22,710 bases of DNA, from assembly GCA_905236535.1 (NCBI GenBank), contig CAJOQN010000098.1, forward strand, positions 1 to 22,710, given 5' to 3'. The first letter of the stretch is position 1. The number at the start of each line of letters is the position of its first letter. The position numbers and the translations under genes are program-made. Shown piece by piece: positions 1 to 7,699 of the stretch. Under the pieces are notes generated by a model. It searched no databases, was not told the origin of the DNA, and was given only the letters and a program-made list of their open reading frames with translations. Source of the DNA: an uncultured Bacilli bacterium (lineage in GTDB: Bacteria > Bacillota_I > Bacilli_A > RFN20 > CAG-826).

Positions 1-225
1 GTTTCTATTAGTTGAATAGTCAATGAGGGTTCCATTAGCTTGAAGAGAGATATTGTTTTGGCCTGAAGTCGCATTTGTTTTGAACTTCAAAGTCACATTG
101 GTAATGATATCATTTTTATGTAAATTTAATCCTGAGATGGTAAGAATTAGAGAAGCATAAGATGAAACGCTTCCATCAAGTGGGAGATAACTACTTTCTC
201 CTAGTAAATTCTCTTGGAGTGACAC
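1..225 (-). CDS. Partial surface-type protein, runs off the left edge; possible frameshift near its start
   Basis: Reading the minus strand from a GTG at 225-223 gives 75 uninterrupted codons to base 1. The product is rich in Ser, Thr, Asn, Leu and Ile with alternating hydrophobic strands (for example SYASLILTISGLNL and DIITNVTLKFKT), as in an extracellular beta-sandwich. Its pattern loosely recalls DNRLRE/CBM96-type domains (a Y-L-x-x-D stretch, then a strand ending in I-T-x-V-T-L), but I cannot assign a family. No ribosome binding site precedes the GTG. An ATG at 275-273 opens a 16-codon frame (MKQLIYKSYTNSSTDF) that ends in TAG at 227-225. One extra T in the T-run at 227-231 would join it to the long frame. 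There is no signal peptide in either reading. It is therefore a real coding remnant, either a 5'-degraded pseudogene or a gene with a frameshift or sequencing error. Confidence 0.5.
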   Translation of the reverse strand, partial: MSLQENLLGESSYLPLDGSVSSYASLILTISGLNLHKNDIITNVTLKFKTNATSGQNNISLQANGTLIDYSTNRN

Positions 226-281
226 TAAAAATCAGTGGATGAATTTGTGTATGATTTATAGATGAGTTGCTTCATTTTTTT

Positions 282-309
282 AATATAGCAATTAATAGAA
301 AAGTGTAAA
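282..309 (-). promoter_or_regulatory. Promoter in front of the left-edge gene
   Basis: The minus strand shows TTTACA (309-304), a 16-nt spacer, and TATATT (287-282) preceded by TGC, which makes an extended -10. The predicted transcription start falls about 7 nt downstream, on or next to the ATG at 275, so the transcript would be essentially leaderless. The promoter lies just after the terminator of the preceding operon. Confidence 0.5.
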
Positions 310-311
310 AG

Positions 312-339
312 AAAAATTTCGGTTAAACCGAAACTTTTT
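312..339 (-). terminator. Rho-independent terminator after xre
   Basis: A perfect hairpin TTTCGG / CCGAAA (stem 317-322 with 328-333, 5-nt loop) has T-rich flanks on both sides, so it can act in both directions. It overlaps the xre stop codon and closes the uvrA-lgt-ppaX-trxB-whiA-xre operon. Confidence 0.7.
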
Positions 340-559
340 AAAATGATTCAATTCCTTCAAGAAGGGAAGACATCGATATCCCTAACCCCTTCGCAATTTT
401 ATCAAGGACATTTAACGAAGGATTTCTTTTTCCATTTTCTAATTCGCAGAGATAATTCGCACTGATACTACTCTCTAAAGCAAGTTCTTCAATACTCATC
501 TTCTTTTGATTTCGAAGATATTTAATCCTCATCCCAAGTTGAGTTTCGACATTCATCAT
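338..559 (-). CDS. Small Xre-family HTH regulator
   Basis: This 73-aa protein is almost entirely one Cro/C1-type helix-turn-helix (about residues 8-66): a G-M-R-I-K-Y-L-R start helix, SIEELALESSISANYLCELENGKRNPSL as recognition region, and a LDKIAKGLGISMSSLL end. It probably binds DNA as a dimer. There is no sensor domain. Its ATG overlaps the whiA stop as ATGA, so it is translationally coupled as the last gene of the operon. A second ATG follows immediately and could equally be the start. In many Firmicutes the gene after whiA encodes the HPr-like protein Crh; here that position holds a regulator instead. Its target is unknown. Confidence 0.85.
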   Translation of the reverse strand: MMNVETQLGMRIKYLRNQKKMSIEELALESSISANYLCELENGKRNPSLNVLDKIAKGLGISMSSLLEGIESF

Positions 560-1509
560 TTTGTCACCTTAAAATATAAGTTTTCTATGGAATTAAAGAT
601 ATGAGCAACGTTGCTTCTAGTAATCTCCACTTCTAATCTTTCAGACATTAATTCCGCAAGTTCATTTAAAGAGGCAGACTCATATTCTAAACGAAGTTCA
701 CATAAGGTTCTCATCTTACTATTTGCGATATTAGATATCCCCATAATTTGATCAATCATCTCAATTTGTTGCACTTGTTTTTGGGCTGCTGCTACAGTCT
801 TTTTCATGTTCGCCGTGTCAAAGTTTGCGAGACGATTCGCCGTGTTTGTGAAGTCTCTATCAATACGAATATTCTCAAATTCCATACAGGAGTTAACCGC
901 TCCAATCATCACCAAAAACTCCGCAATTTGGTCACTTTTTTTGAAATATACGACAAATTTATCTCTTCTTTTGATGACTCTTGGTTGAATATTTGTGTTT
1001 CTATAACGAGAAAAAAGATGTAAAAACCATTTCGCATAATTCTCATCGTTAAGAGTGAATTCTAAATGATAATTCGAAGTTAATGGAGAGTTCACACTTC
1101 CACTAGCGAGGAAAGCCCCTGCTAAATAACCAGAAATCATATCATCATTCTTGATAGTCTTATGGGTAATCTTGGTCTCAAAGAAATCAATGGATAAATT
1201 AGAAAGAATTTCATCCGCTTTTTCTTCAATAACAATCTCGTATAAGGTCTTCTTTTTTAGATTAGGTTTTTGCTCATAATCAATATGAGCGGGAACATCA
1301 AAAGTTTTAGAAAAAGAAGTATATAAAAATTTCGCAATCTTCGCGTTTTCAGTATAAAGAAGAATCGCACTTTCTCTTTGATGTAATCCTAGCCTTCCGT
1401 TAATACGGACATACGCACTTAAAAGAGCTTTCAAACGGTCGATAGATTTATACTCATTTGAAACAATTTCTTCTTTGACTTGTTGGGTGAAAGATATGGT
1501 TTTAGGCAT
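556..1509 (-). CDS. whiA: WhiA-family DNA-binding protein
   Basis: The 317-aa length matches the WhiA family, which joins a degenerate LAGLIDADG homing-endonuclease-like N-terminal domain to a C-terminal helix-turn-helix. The N-terminus (FTQQVKEEIVSNE) and the segment ISGYLAGAFLASGSVNSP are typical: WhiA proteins carry a G-x-x-R/L-G-A-F-L-x-x-G-S motif here. The C-terminal region (about 268-315: LRLEYESASLNELAEL then ITRSNVAHIFNSIE) corresponds to the HTH. WhiA controls sporulation in actinomycetes and affects division and chromosome segregation in Bacillus. Its start overlaps the trxB stop (TAATG) and its TGA stop overlaps the xre start. The TGA stop also shows that UGA is not recoded. Confidence 0.95.
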   Translation of the reverse strand: MPKTISFTQQVKEEIVSNEYKSIDRLKALLSAYVRINGRLGLHQRESAILLYTENAKIAKFLYTSFSKTFDVPAHIDYEQKPNLKKKTLYEIVIEEKADEILSNLSIDFFETKITHKTIKNDDMISGYLAGAFLASGSVNSPLTSNYHLEFTLNDENYAKWFLHLFSRYRNTNIQPRVIKRRDKFVVYFKKSDQIAEFLVMIGAVNSCMEFENIRIDRDFTNTANRLANFDTANMKKTVAAAQKQVQQIEMIDQIMGISNIANSKMRTLCELRLEYESASLNELAELMSERLEVEITRSNVAHIFNSIENLYFKVTK

Positions 1510-2432
1510 TATTCTTCCTTTAAAAATTCAATAATTGATTTAGCGGCAACTTTGCCATCATGTTCTGCAAGATAGATTTGACGAACTTCACGAGGAGTGA
1601 CATCTCCCCCAGTGAATAAACCTTTTACTCCAGTGGACATATCTTTATTAAACGGGATATTCCCCCATTCGTTCTTTACACCTTCGACATTGACAAATTC
1701 AGAATTCGCATCTTGCCCAATAAGTGGAAAGACACCATCGATAGTAAGAGTCTTTTTGGAGTCATCTTCTCTATTTTGAATGAGTAGGCCACAAACATGG
1801 TCATTTTCTTCTAATATTTCTAATGGAATATATGGGGTGATAATTTCAACATTTTCAAGACCTTTGGCCTCGTTAACATAACGAGGTTCCCCTCTAAATT
1901 CGTTACGACGATGAATTAAATAGACTTTCTTACAAATTTTAGAAAGATAGATCGCATCTTTTAAAGCAACGTTTCCACCACCAATACAAGCTACGACTTG
2001 ATCTTTGAAGAAATGACCATCACATAAAGCGCAGTAACTTAATCCGTGCCCTAATAATTTATCTTCGTTATCAAAACCAAGTTTTCTTTCTCTAGTGCCA
2101 GAGGCGATTAAAACCGCTTTCGCGTCATATTCATTATATGAACACTTTAAATGAAAAGTTTTATCTTCGTTTTGGGTTAGGGATAAAACTTCATCAGAGA
2201 TTAATTCAATGCCTTTATCCATCACTCTTTGGAAAAGCGCAATGGCTAAATCAGGTCCAGGGATTTGTTTAAAACCTGGATAGTTATCCACTCGAGGAGC
2301 GATATTCACTTTTCCTCCAGGAGTGCTCTTTTCAATTATTGCAAAATCAATATTGTTTTCTTTTAAGATGAGAGAGGCTCCCATTCCAGCAGGGCCACAA
2401 CCAATAATTAAAACATCATATTTAGTTTTCAT
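1509..2432 (-). CDS. trxB: Thioredoxin reductase (NADPH, FAD)
   Basis: The 307-aa protein reduces thioredoxin with NADPH through FAD and a redox-active disulfide. The FAD Rossmann motif GCGPAGMG is at residues 11-18. The active-site CALC is at 134-137 (CATC in E. coli). The NADPH motif GGGNVA is at 151-156 with HRRNEFR after it. A C-terminal G-G-D motif, followed by TPREVRQIYLAEHDG, closes the FAD site. The start ATG lies inside the last codons of ppaX (11-nt overlap), with AAGGAG about 10 nt upstream. It supplies cytosolic thiol reducing power, as expected in an anaerobe with iron-sulfur enzymes such as the PFOR encoded nearby. Confidence 0.95.
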   Translation of the reverse strand: MKTKYDVLIIGCGPAGMGASLILKENNIDFAIIEKSTPGGKVNIAPRVDNYPGFKQIPGPDLAIALFQRVMDKGIELISDEVLSLTQNEDKTFHLKCSYNEYDAKAVLIASGTRERKLGFDNEDKLLGHGLSYCALCDGHFFKDQVVACIGGGNVALKDAIYLSKICKKVYLIHRRNEFRGEPRYVNEAKGLENVEIITPYIPLEILEENDHVCGLLIQNREDDSKKTLTIDGVFPLIGQDANSEFVNVEGVKNEWGNIPFNKDMSTGVKGLFTGGDVTPREVRQIYLAEHDGKVAAKSIIEFLKEE

Positions 2433-3072
2433 CGATTACAATCTCCTTGAGTTCTAAATAATCATAAATCGTATATTTGGGTAAAAGAGATAAATTGAAT
2501 TTTCTTGGTCCCCAAGCTGTAAAGCACATATCAACATCTGCGTTATGACCCGTCTCGATATCCGAGGGGTTATCACCAACATAGAGCACTCTGCTTTTAT
2601 CTTTGATATGAAATTTGTCCATTGCTAGTAGAATGCCATCAGGCGCGGGCTTTCTTTCTTTGACATCTTCATACCCCACGACAATATCAAAAAGATCTAA
2701 TAGCCCGATAATTTGTAAGCAATAAACACTCATATCGTGCTTTTTATTAGTGATAATACCAAGTTTAATTCCTCTTTTTTTAAAGTCTAAAAGGACTTCT
2801 TTAGAATGAGGGTAAGGAACAATAACCTCTTCATATAAAGGTTTAGAGATTCGATAGAATTCTTTAAACAATAAATCAAAATCTCCATTAGGGAATAATT
2901 TAGCAAAGGATTTATCTAAGGTTGGGCCTGAGAAATAATAACATTCCTCTCTTGTTAATTCTCTCCCATCTCCATATAGACGATATAGTTCTTGAAAGGA
3001 TCGCACAACCATTTCATCAGAATTAGCGATGGTCCCATCTAAATCAAAAAGGACTAAATCGTATTTATTCAT
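2422..3072 (-). CDS. ppaX: HAD-family phosphatase, PpaX/Gph type
   Basis: This HAD hydrolase of about 216 aa has all four motifs: I, FDLDGT near the N-terminus; II, ITNK; III, the Lys of RKPAPDG; IV, VGDNPSDIE. Its length, the segment FSGPTLDKSF and its place directly after lgt match B. subtilis PpaX. PpaX hydrolyses the pyrophosphate made when HPr kinase/phosphorylase dephosphorylates Ser-P-HPr. A phosphoglycolate phosphatase-like role is the main alternative, especially as hprK is not in this cluster. I chose the ATG at 3072-3070 because GGAGAG sits 5 nt before it; an upstream GTG would add two residues. It overlaps the end of lgt by 8 nt. Confidence 0.85.
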   Translation of the reverse strand: MNKYDLVLFDLDGTIANSDEMVVRSFQELYRLYGDGRELTREECYYFSGPTLDKSFAKLFPNGDFDLLFKEFYRISKPLYEEVIVPYPHSKEVLLDFKKRGIKLGIITNKKHDMSVYCLQIIGLLDLFDIVVGYEDVKERKPAPDGILLAMDKFHIKDKSRVLYVGDNPSDIETGHNADVDMCFTAWGPRKFNLSLLPKYTIYDYLELKEIVIDEN

Positions 3073-4609
3073 TAACACTCTCCAAAGCTACTTCTCTTTT
3101 GCTTTCAAGAAGGTAAAGAATAGGAGCGATTAATGACATCAAAACTCCAATCCCAATGGTCAAAAGAATAACTCCACCATTGAAGGCATTATATATAAGA
3201 GTGTTTAACACTGGTTTATTCATCGCCATTAATAGGATACCTCCAACAAGGAATAATCCACCGACAACAGAAATACAAATAATCGCGATTTTTGAAGATT
3301 TATCCCAGTTTTGAGAGGCTTTTTGTGTGTTTTTCTTCTTTCTAAGCAAATATCTAACAAGGTGATTAGCAAGAATTCCAAGCATTCCAACAATGACAAA
3401 TAAAGCGGAGAAAATCCATGACCAATATCCATTTTCTCCCATGTTGTAGGAGGCATTTCTAAGTGGCTCCATCGTTAGTCTAACCAAGCCATAGAAGACC
3501 ACATAGCCTAAAGCCAAATCTCCAAGTTCGGTGTATTTTCTTAAGAGTTTTCCAAACAAAGTTGAAAGGATGAAATATCCAGCAACATTAGCCACTCCTT
3601 CAATGAGGAATAATGGGAGATACATTTGTCCAGCAGTTAATGTTGCTTCTGTGGAAGAATACATCCCATTACGAATAAAGATTTCAGGAAGGAAGGCAAA
3701 ATATTGAGTGGACACGGGATTACCATGAACTTCAACGTTAAAGAAGTTTCCAAGTCTTCCAATCGCTTGGGCTAAAAGAATGGTGGGAACAATCATATCG
3801 ACAGCGACCCAAATGGAAAGCTTTTTATTTCTCCACATGAACCAAAGGACTCCAACAAGGATACCCATGATCGCTCCTCCTAAAATAGTAAGACCACCAT
3901 CCCAAATTCTAAAGATAGAGACAAAGTCTTGATCAAAACCATCCCTTGTCCAGTTACCGATGACATACCAGATTCTCGCTCCAATAATACCAGCAGGGAA
4001 AGCAACTAAGAAGGTGGAATCAAGAGTGTTATGTTTTCCATATTGTTGATACATCTTATGGTCGCTTAAGCCATAGGCTAACAAAGCTCCAAAAAGAATA
4101 CAAATCGCATAGAAAGCAATTCCACCATTAAAACCATTCTTATAAACAAATCCTTCAGTGAATGATAACCCATTGATTAATGGATAAGTGAGATATTCTG
4201 CAAAGCCATTAAAAACATAAAATAAAGCAAGAATAGAAACCGGAATGGAAATAGCGAAAATTTTAAATAAAAGCTTCTTAATATTCTCCGGAAGATTAAT
4301 CTTCCAATAATGAAGTCTGAAAGAAACATAAAAAGCTTCTAAAGAAAAATATAAGAAGAATGAACAAATAATAGAGAACACTAATTGATAAGCTTTAGGA
4401 GTGATATTGGCCCATAGATAAATGAAATTTATCGCTAAAGTAAAAGCCACCGCTCCACCTAAAGCAAAATAAAGAGTGTTTAATAATATTTTTTTATAGT
4501 CGATATGCTCAATTGGATTCTTTAAAGTAGATTCGGTATCATAAATGATTTTAACGAATAATATAACGGCGATAAGCATGAAAATAATAAATAGAACCAT
4601 CCCCAACAT
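3065..4609 (-). CDS. lgt: Long-form prolipoprotein diacylglyceryl transferase
   Basis: Lgt moves a diacylglyceryl group from phosphatidylglycerol to the lipobox Cys of prolipoproteins at the membrane. The core is at about residues 160-415, with many membrane helices: GAR at 210-212, WDGGLTILGG at 236-245, AIGRLGNFFNVEVHG at 282-296 (the signature with R285, N288 and E293) and VRLTMEPLR at 376-384. At 514 aa it is far longer than the usual 260-300. About 150 residues of extra membrane helices precede the core and about 95 follow it. The His found before the GG pair in E. coli Lgt (His103) is Leu243 here. An SD GGGAGG lies 8 nt before the ATG, and the ATG overlaps the uvrA stop (TAATG). The three lipoproteins plus the GH16 and GH5 precursors encoded further right would need this enzyme or one like it. 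Confidence 0.88.
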   Translation of the reverse strand: MLGMVLFIIFMLIAVILFVKIIYDTESTLKNPIEHIDYKKILLNTLYFALGGAVAFTLAINFIYLWANITPKAYQLVFSIICSFFLYFSLEAFYVSFRLHYWKINLPENIKKLLFKIFAISIPVSILALFYVFNGFAEYLTYPLINGLSFTEGFVYKNGFNGGIAFYAICILFGALLAYGLSDHKMYQQYGKHNTLDSTFLVAFPAGIIGARIWYVIGNWTRDGFDQDFVSIFRIWDGGLTILGGAIMGILVGVLWFMWRNKKLSIWVAVDMIVPTILLAQAIGRLGNFFNVEVHGNPVSTQYFAFLPEIFIRNGMYSSTEATLTAGQMYLPLFLIEGVANVAGYFILSTLFGKLLRKYTELGDLALGYVVFYGLVRLTMEPLRNASYNMGENGYWSWIFSALFVIVGMLGILANHLVRYLLRKKKNTQKASQNWDKSSKIAIICISVVGGLFLVGGILLMAMNKPVLNTLIYNAFNGGVILLTIGIGVLMSLIAPILYLLESKREVALESVNE

Positions 4610-7446
4610 TATTCATACCTCCCATTTTTTAATATATCTTTAAGATATTGTCCTGTATATGATTTTGAGTTAGTTGCAACCTTTTCCGGAGTGCCACAGG
4701 CCACTAAACGACCACCGCCATCTCCACCATCAGGTCCTAAATCAATAATATAATCTGCAACCTTGATGACATCAAGATTATGTTCAATAACTAAAACGGT
4801 ATCTCCGTTATCCACGAATTTTTGTAAAACTTTGATGAGTCTCTTCACATCATCCGTATGGAGGCCAGTTGTAGGTTCATCTAAGATATATAAAGTCTTA
4901 CCTGTTGGTTTTCTTTGAAGTTCATAGGCAAGTTTCACTCTTTGAGCTTCACCACCACTTAATGTGGTCGCAGGTTGCCCAAGTTTAATATAGCCTAAAC
5001 CAACATCTTTTAAGGCTTTTAAACCTTTAAGAATCGCGGGGCGATGTTCAAAGAAATCGACTGCTTCATCGACCGTTAATTCTAAGACATCATAAATATT
5101 TTTGCCTTTATAAGTAACTTGAAGAGTTTCTTCGTTATATCTTTTTCCGTTACATTCATCACATTTAACATAGACATCTGGAAGGAAATTCATCGAAATA
5201 CGAGTGACTCCATCACCTTGACACTTCTCACATCTTCCACCTGGAACGTTAAAAGAGAATCTTGATTTATCAAAGCCTCTTGATTTTGCTTCGATGGTCT
5301 CCGCGAACAAGGCTCTAATCGCGTCAAATGATTTGACATAGGTCGCAGGGTTAGAACGAGGAGTTCTCCCAATTGGGTCTTGATCGACATCGATACATTT
5401 ATCAATATTATCAAAACCTTCGATTGAATGAATCGCACCGGCGTCTAAATCATCGTCGTTTAAATGATTCTTAAGATGTCTCACTAAAGTTTGATTTATA
5501 AGTGTGGATTTTCCACTTCCAGAAACACCGGTGACACAGACGAAACATCCTAATGGAATATCAACATTAAGATTCCTTAAATTGTTCGCACTGGCTCCTT
5601 TAATAGAGATAAATTTCCCATTCCCTTTTCTTCTTTGTTTTGGAATAGGGATATATTTTTCTCCTCTTAAATATTGGCCAGTGACACTATCTTTGGTGTT
5701 CATCAAATCTTCGAGTGAACCAGCGCACATGACCTCTCCGCCATGAATGCCTGCATATGGTCCAATATCGACAATATAATCCGCGCTTCTAATGGTTTCT
5801 TCATCGTGTTCAACGACGATTAAAGAATTACCTAAATTGACCATTTCTTTAAGGGTCTTAATTAATTTTTGGTCATCTCTTTGATGTAAACCAATTGATG
5901 GTTCATCTAAAACATATAAGACTCCAGAGAGCTTTGAACCAATTTGAGTGGCCAATCTAATACGTTGAGCTTCACCGCCTGAGAGAGTCATTGCATAACG
6001 AGATAAAGTGAGATATTCAAGCCCGACTTCACAGAGGAAAGAAGTTCTATTTTCCACTTCTTTTAAGACCAAATTCGCGATTTCTAACTGGGTTTCGCTG
6101 AGTTTTTGACGTAAACTCCTAATCCAATTTAATAAATCCTTAAGTTGCATTTGCGTGACTTGATAGATGTTTTTGTTATCGATTTTGACCGATAAAACTT
6201 GCTCGTTTAATCTCGCTCCATGACAAGTCGTGCATTGATGATCGCGCATAAATTTTTCATAATATTCTCTCATCCAATCACTCGTGGTATCGCGATATAA
6301 TCTTTCAATCTTAAGTTTAATACCTTCGATGTAGCCGTTACGATGATTGACATTCCCACTTGAGGATTGAAGTTCATATTTGAATGGTTCTTTTGAGCCA
6401 TATAAGATGATATCTTTTTGCTCTTTGGTTAAAGTTTTATATGGAACATTTGTCGGAATCTTATATAACTTGCAAAGAATGTTGAATTCTTGCCATTCAA
6501 GGTTTTGTGAACCCACCATATGGCGGTAATAATCGATAGCCCCATTAGCGATGGTCATCTCTTCGTCGGGGACAATCAAATGTGGATCCGCTTCTCTTTT
6601 AATGCCTAAGCCATTGCAGTCGGGACAACATCCCAAAGGTGAATTAAAGGAGAAGAATCTAGGTTCAAGTTTAGGAACAGAAAATCCACAGATAGGACAA
6701 GTGTGTTTATCAGACACTATTCTTTCTTCATTTTCACTAAGGATGATTAATAATCCATGAGACCAATCTAAAGCCGTTTCGATAGACTCGAAAACTCTCG
6801 ATCTTGCTTCTGGTTTGACGACGATTCTATCGACTACGATATCAATATTGTGTCTTTTATTTTTTTCTAATTCTTTAACTTCATCAATTAAGACAAATTG
6901 AGAATCCACTCTTAGACGTTGGAAACCATTAGCCCTTAATTTATCAATGACATCTTTTTGTGTTCCTTTTTCGTGATGCACTACTGGGGATAAGATTTGA
7001 ATTTTACTACCTTCAGGATATTCAAAAACCATATCCGTCATTTGGGTGATGGTAAATGAAACGATGGGAACATTATCGTGGGGACAATATGGAACCCCAA
7101 TATTAGCGAATAATAATCTTAAATAATCATAAATCTCAGTCACTGTTCCAACAGTGGAACGAGGATTATGAGATGTTGTTTTTTGATCAATAGAAATCGC
7201 CGGAGATAATCCTTCGATGGATTCAACATTAGGTTTTTCAAAATTACCTAAAAATTGGCGAGCGTAAGAAGATAATGATTCCATAAATCTTCTCTGCCCT
7301 TCGGCATAGATTGTGTCAAAGGCTAAAGTAGTTTTCCCAGAACCTGATAATCCGGTAAAAACAACGAGTTTTTCTTTAGGTATCTCTAAAGAGATATTCT
7401 TTAGGTTATTCTCTTTAGCACCGACAATAACAATCTTTTTTTCCAT
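4609..7446 (-). CDS. uvrA: Excinuclease ABC subunit A
   Basis: UvrA finds DNA damage together with UvrB in nucleotide excision repair. At 945 aa it has the standard length and both ABC ATPase modules: Walker A GLSGSGKT at 32-39 and GVSGSGKS near 640, LSGGEAQR signatures in both halves, and VLDEPSIGLH / ILDEPTTGLH Walker B regions. Zinc-binding cysteine pairs are intact: CPIC with CPDC in the first half, CEKC with CDEC in the second. uvrB is not in the window. There is no clear Shine-Dalgarno sequence; instead the start codon lies in a perfect 7-bp inverted repeat. No LexA-type box is visible. It is the first gene of the operon that runs to xre. Confidence 0.97.
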   Translation of the reverse strand: MEKKIVIVGAKENNLKNISLEIPKEKLVVFTGLSGSGKTTLAFDTIYAEGQRRFMESLSSYARQFLGNFEKPNVESIEGLSPAISIDQKTTSHNPRSTVGTVTEIYDYLRLLFANIGVPYCPHDNVPIVSFTITQMTDMVFEYPEGSKIQILSPVVHHEKGTQKDVIDKLRANGFQRLRVDSQFVLIDEVKELEKNKRHNIDIVVDRIVVKPEARSRVFESIETALDWSHGLLIILSENEERIVSDKHTCPICGFSVPKLEPRFFSFNSPLGCCPDCNGLGIKREADPHLIVPDEEMTIANGAIDYYRHMVGSQNLEWQEFNILCKLYKIPTNVPYKTLTKEQKDIILYGSKEPFKYELQSSSGNVNHRNGYIEGIKLKIERLYRDTTSDWMREYYEKFMRDHQCTTCHGARLNEQVLSVKIDNKNIYQVTQMQLKDLLNWIRSLRQKLSETQLEIANLVLKEVENRTSFLCEVGLEYLTLSRYAMTLSGGEAQRIRLATQIGSKLSGVLYVLDEPSIGLHQRDDQKLIKTLKEMVNLGNSLIVVEHDEETIRSADYIVDIGPYAGIHGGEVMCAGSLEDLMNTKDSVTGQYLRGEKYIPIPKQRRKGNGKFISIKGASANNLRNLNVDIPLGCFVCVTGVSGSGKSTLINQTLVRHLKNHLNDDDLDAGAIHSIEGFDNIDKCIDVDQDPIGRTPRSNPATYVKSFDAIRALFAETIEAKSRGFDKSRFSFNVPGGRCEKCQGDGVTRISMNFLPDVYVKCDECNGKRYNEETLQVTYKGKNIYDVLELTVDEAVDFFEHRPAILKGLKALKDVGLGYIKLGQPATTLSGGEAQRVKLAYELQRKPTGKTLYILDEPTTGLHTDDVKRLIKVLQKFVDNGDTVLVIEHNLDVIKVADYIIDLGPDGGDGGGRLVACGTPEKVATNSKSYTGQYLKDILKNGRYE

Positions 7447-7462
7447 GATAAGAGTTTATCAT
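7445..7462. repeat. Inverted repeat covering the uvrA start codon
   Basis: ATGATAA-GAGT-TTATCAT is a perfect 7+4+7 inverted repeat that includes the uvrA ATG. It could be an operator or a weak mRNA hairpin hiding the start. The stem is AT-rich and short, so chance is possible. Confidence 0.35.
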
Positions 7463-7521
7463 AGAAAAACGATGACTGCTATATAGATGCAAAATATCTT
7501 TAATTGGTTATTTTATGAGAT

Positions 7522-7527
7522 TATAAT
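7522..7527 (+). promoter_or_regulatory. -10 box for tRNA-Pro
   Basis: A perfect TATAAT ends 11 nt before the mature tRNA 5' end. A -35 is poor (TTTAAT at 7499-7504, 17-nt spacer). The box overlaps a minus-strand TATAAT because the sequence ATTATAAT is self-complementary, but no -35 fits on that strand. Confidence 0.45.
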
Positions 7528-7538
7528 AATAAGGCATT

Positions 7539-7615
7539 CGGGACGTAGCGCAGCTTGGTAGCGCACTTCCTTGGGGTGGAAGGGGTCGTGAGTTCAAATC
7601 TCATCGTTCCGACCA
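7539..7615 (+). tRNA. tRNA-Pro (anticodon GGG)
   Basis: A full cloverleaf of 77 nt can be folded. The acceptor CGGGACG pairs with CGTTCCG (one G-U), the D stem is GCGC/GCGC, the anticodon stem CTTCC/GGAAG carries the loop TTGGGGT (anticodon GGG at positions 34-36), the T stem is GTGAG/CTCAT with loop TTCAAAT, and ACCA is encoded. This reads CCC and CCU; a UGG isoacceptor for CCA/CCG must be elsewhere. It is the only plus-strand gene in the interior of the window. Confidence 0.95.
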
Positions 7616-7627
7616 GATGTTTTATAG

Positions 7628-7650
7628 GAAGACTATTAGTCTTCTTTTTT
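7628..7650 (+). terminator. Terminator after tRNA-Pro
   Basis: GAAGACT / AGTCTTC (7-bp stem, 3-nt loop, 7628-7644) is followed by six T's, a standard intrinsic terminator 12 nt after the tRNA CCA. Confidence 0.85.
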
Positions 7651-7673
7651 CATTGATATTCTTTTGAACAAAG

Positions 7674-7699
7674 AATAAGCACGCTATAACGTGCTTATT
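7674..7699 (-). terminator. Terminator of the P-loop kinase gene
   Basis: A 10-bp perfect stem AATAAGCACG / CGTGCTTATT with a 6-nt loop overlaps the TAA stop of the kinase gene. The minus-strand tail (CTTTGTT) is only moderately T-rich. It faces the tRNA terminator, as expected between convergent units. Confidence 0.65.

Noticed and set aside
556..559. UGA read as Trp (Mycoplasma code)
   Set aside because: whiA ends in TGA exactly at the xre start, and the other genes use TGG for Trp with ordinary stops, so code 11 fits.
748..1023. Plus-strand open frames opposite whiA, trxB, uvrA, nifJ and the glucanase genes
   Set aside because: They lie antisense to well-supported genes, have no promoter or ribosome site, and their products look random in composition.
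7504..7525. Minus-strand promoter for uvrA at the TATAAT beside the tRNA gene
   Set aside because: The matching -35 position lies inside the tRNA gene and has no similarity to TTGACA. The true uvrA promoter is unresolved.
7539..7615. tRNA-Pro as an integration site for a mobile element
   Set aside because: No integrase and no partial tRNA copy are visible, and the flanking genes are ordinary.
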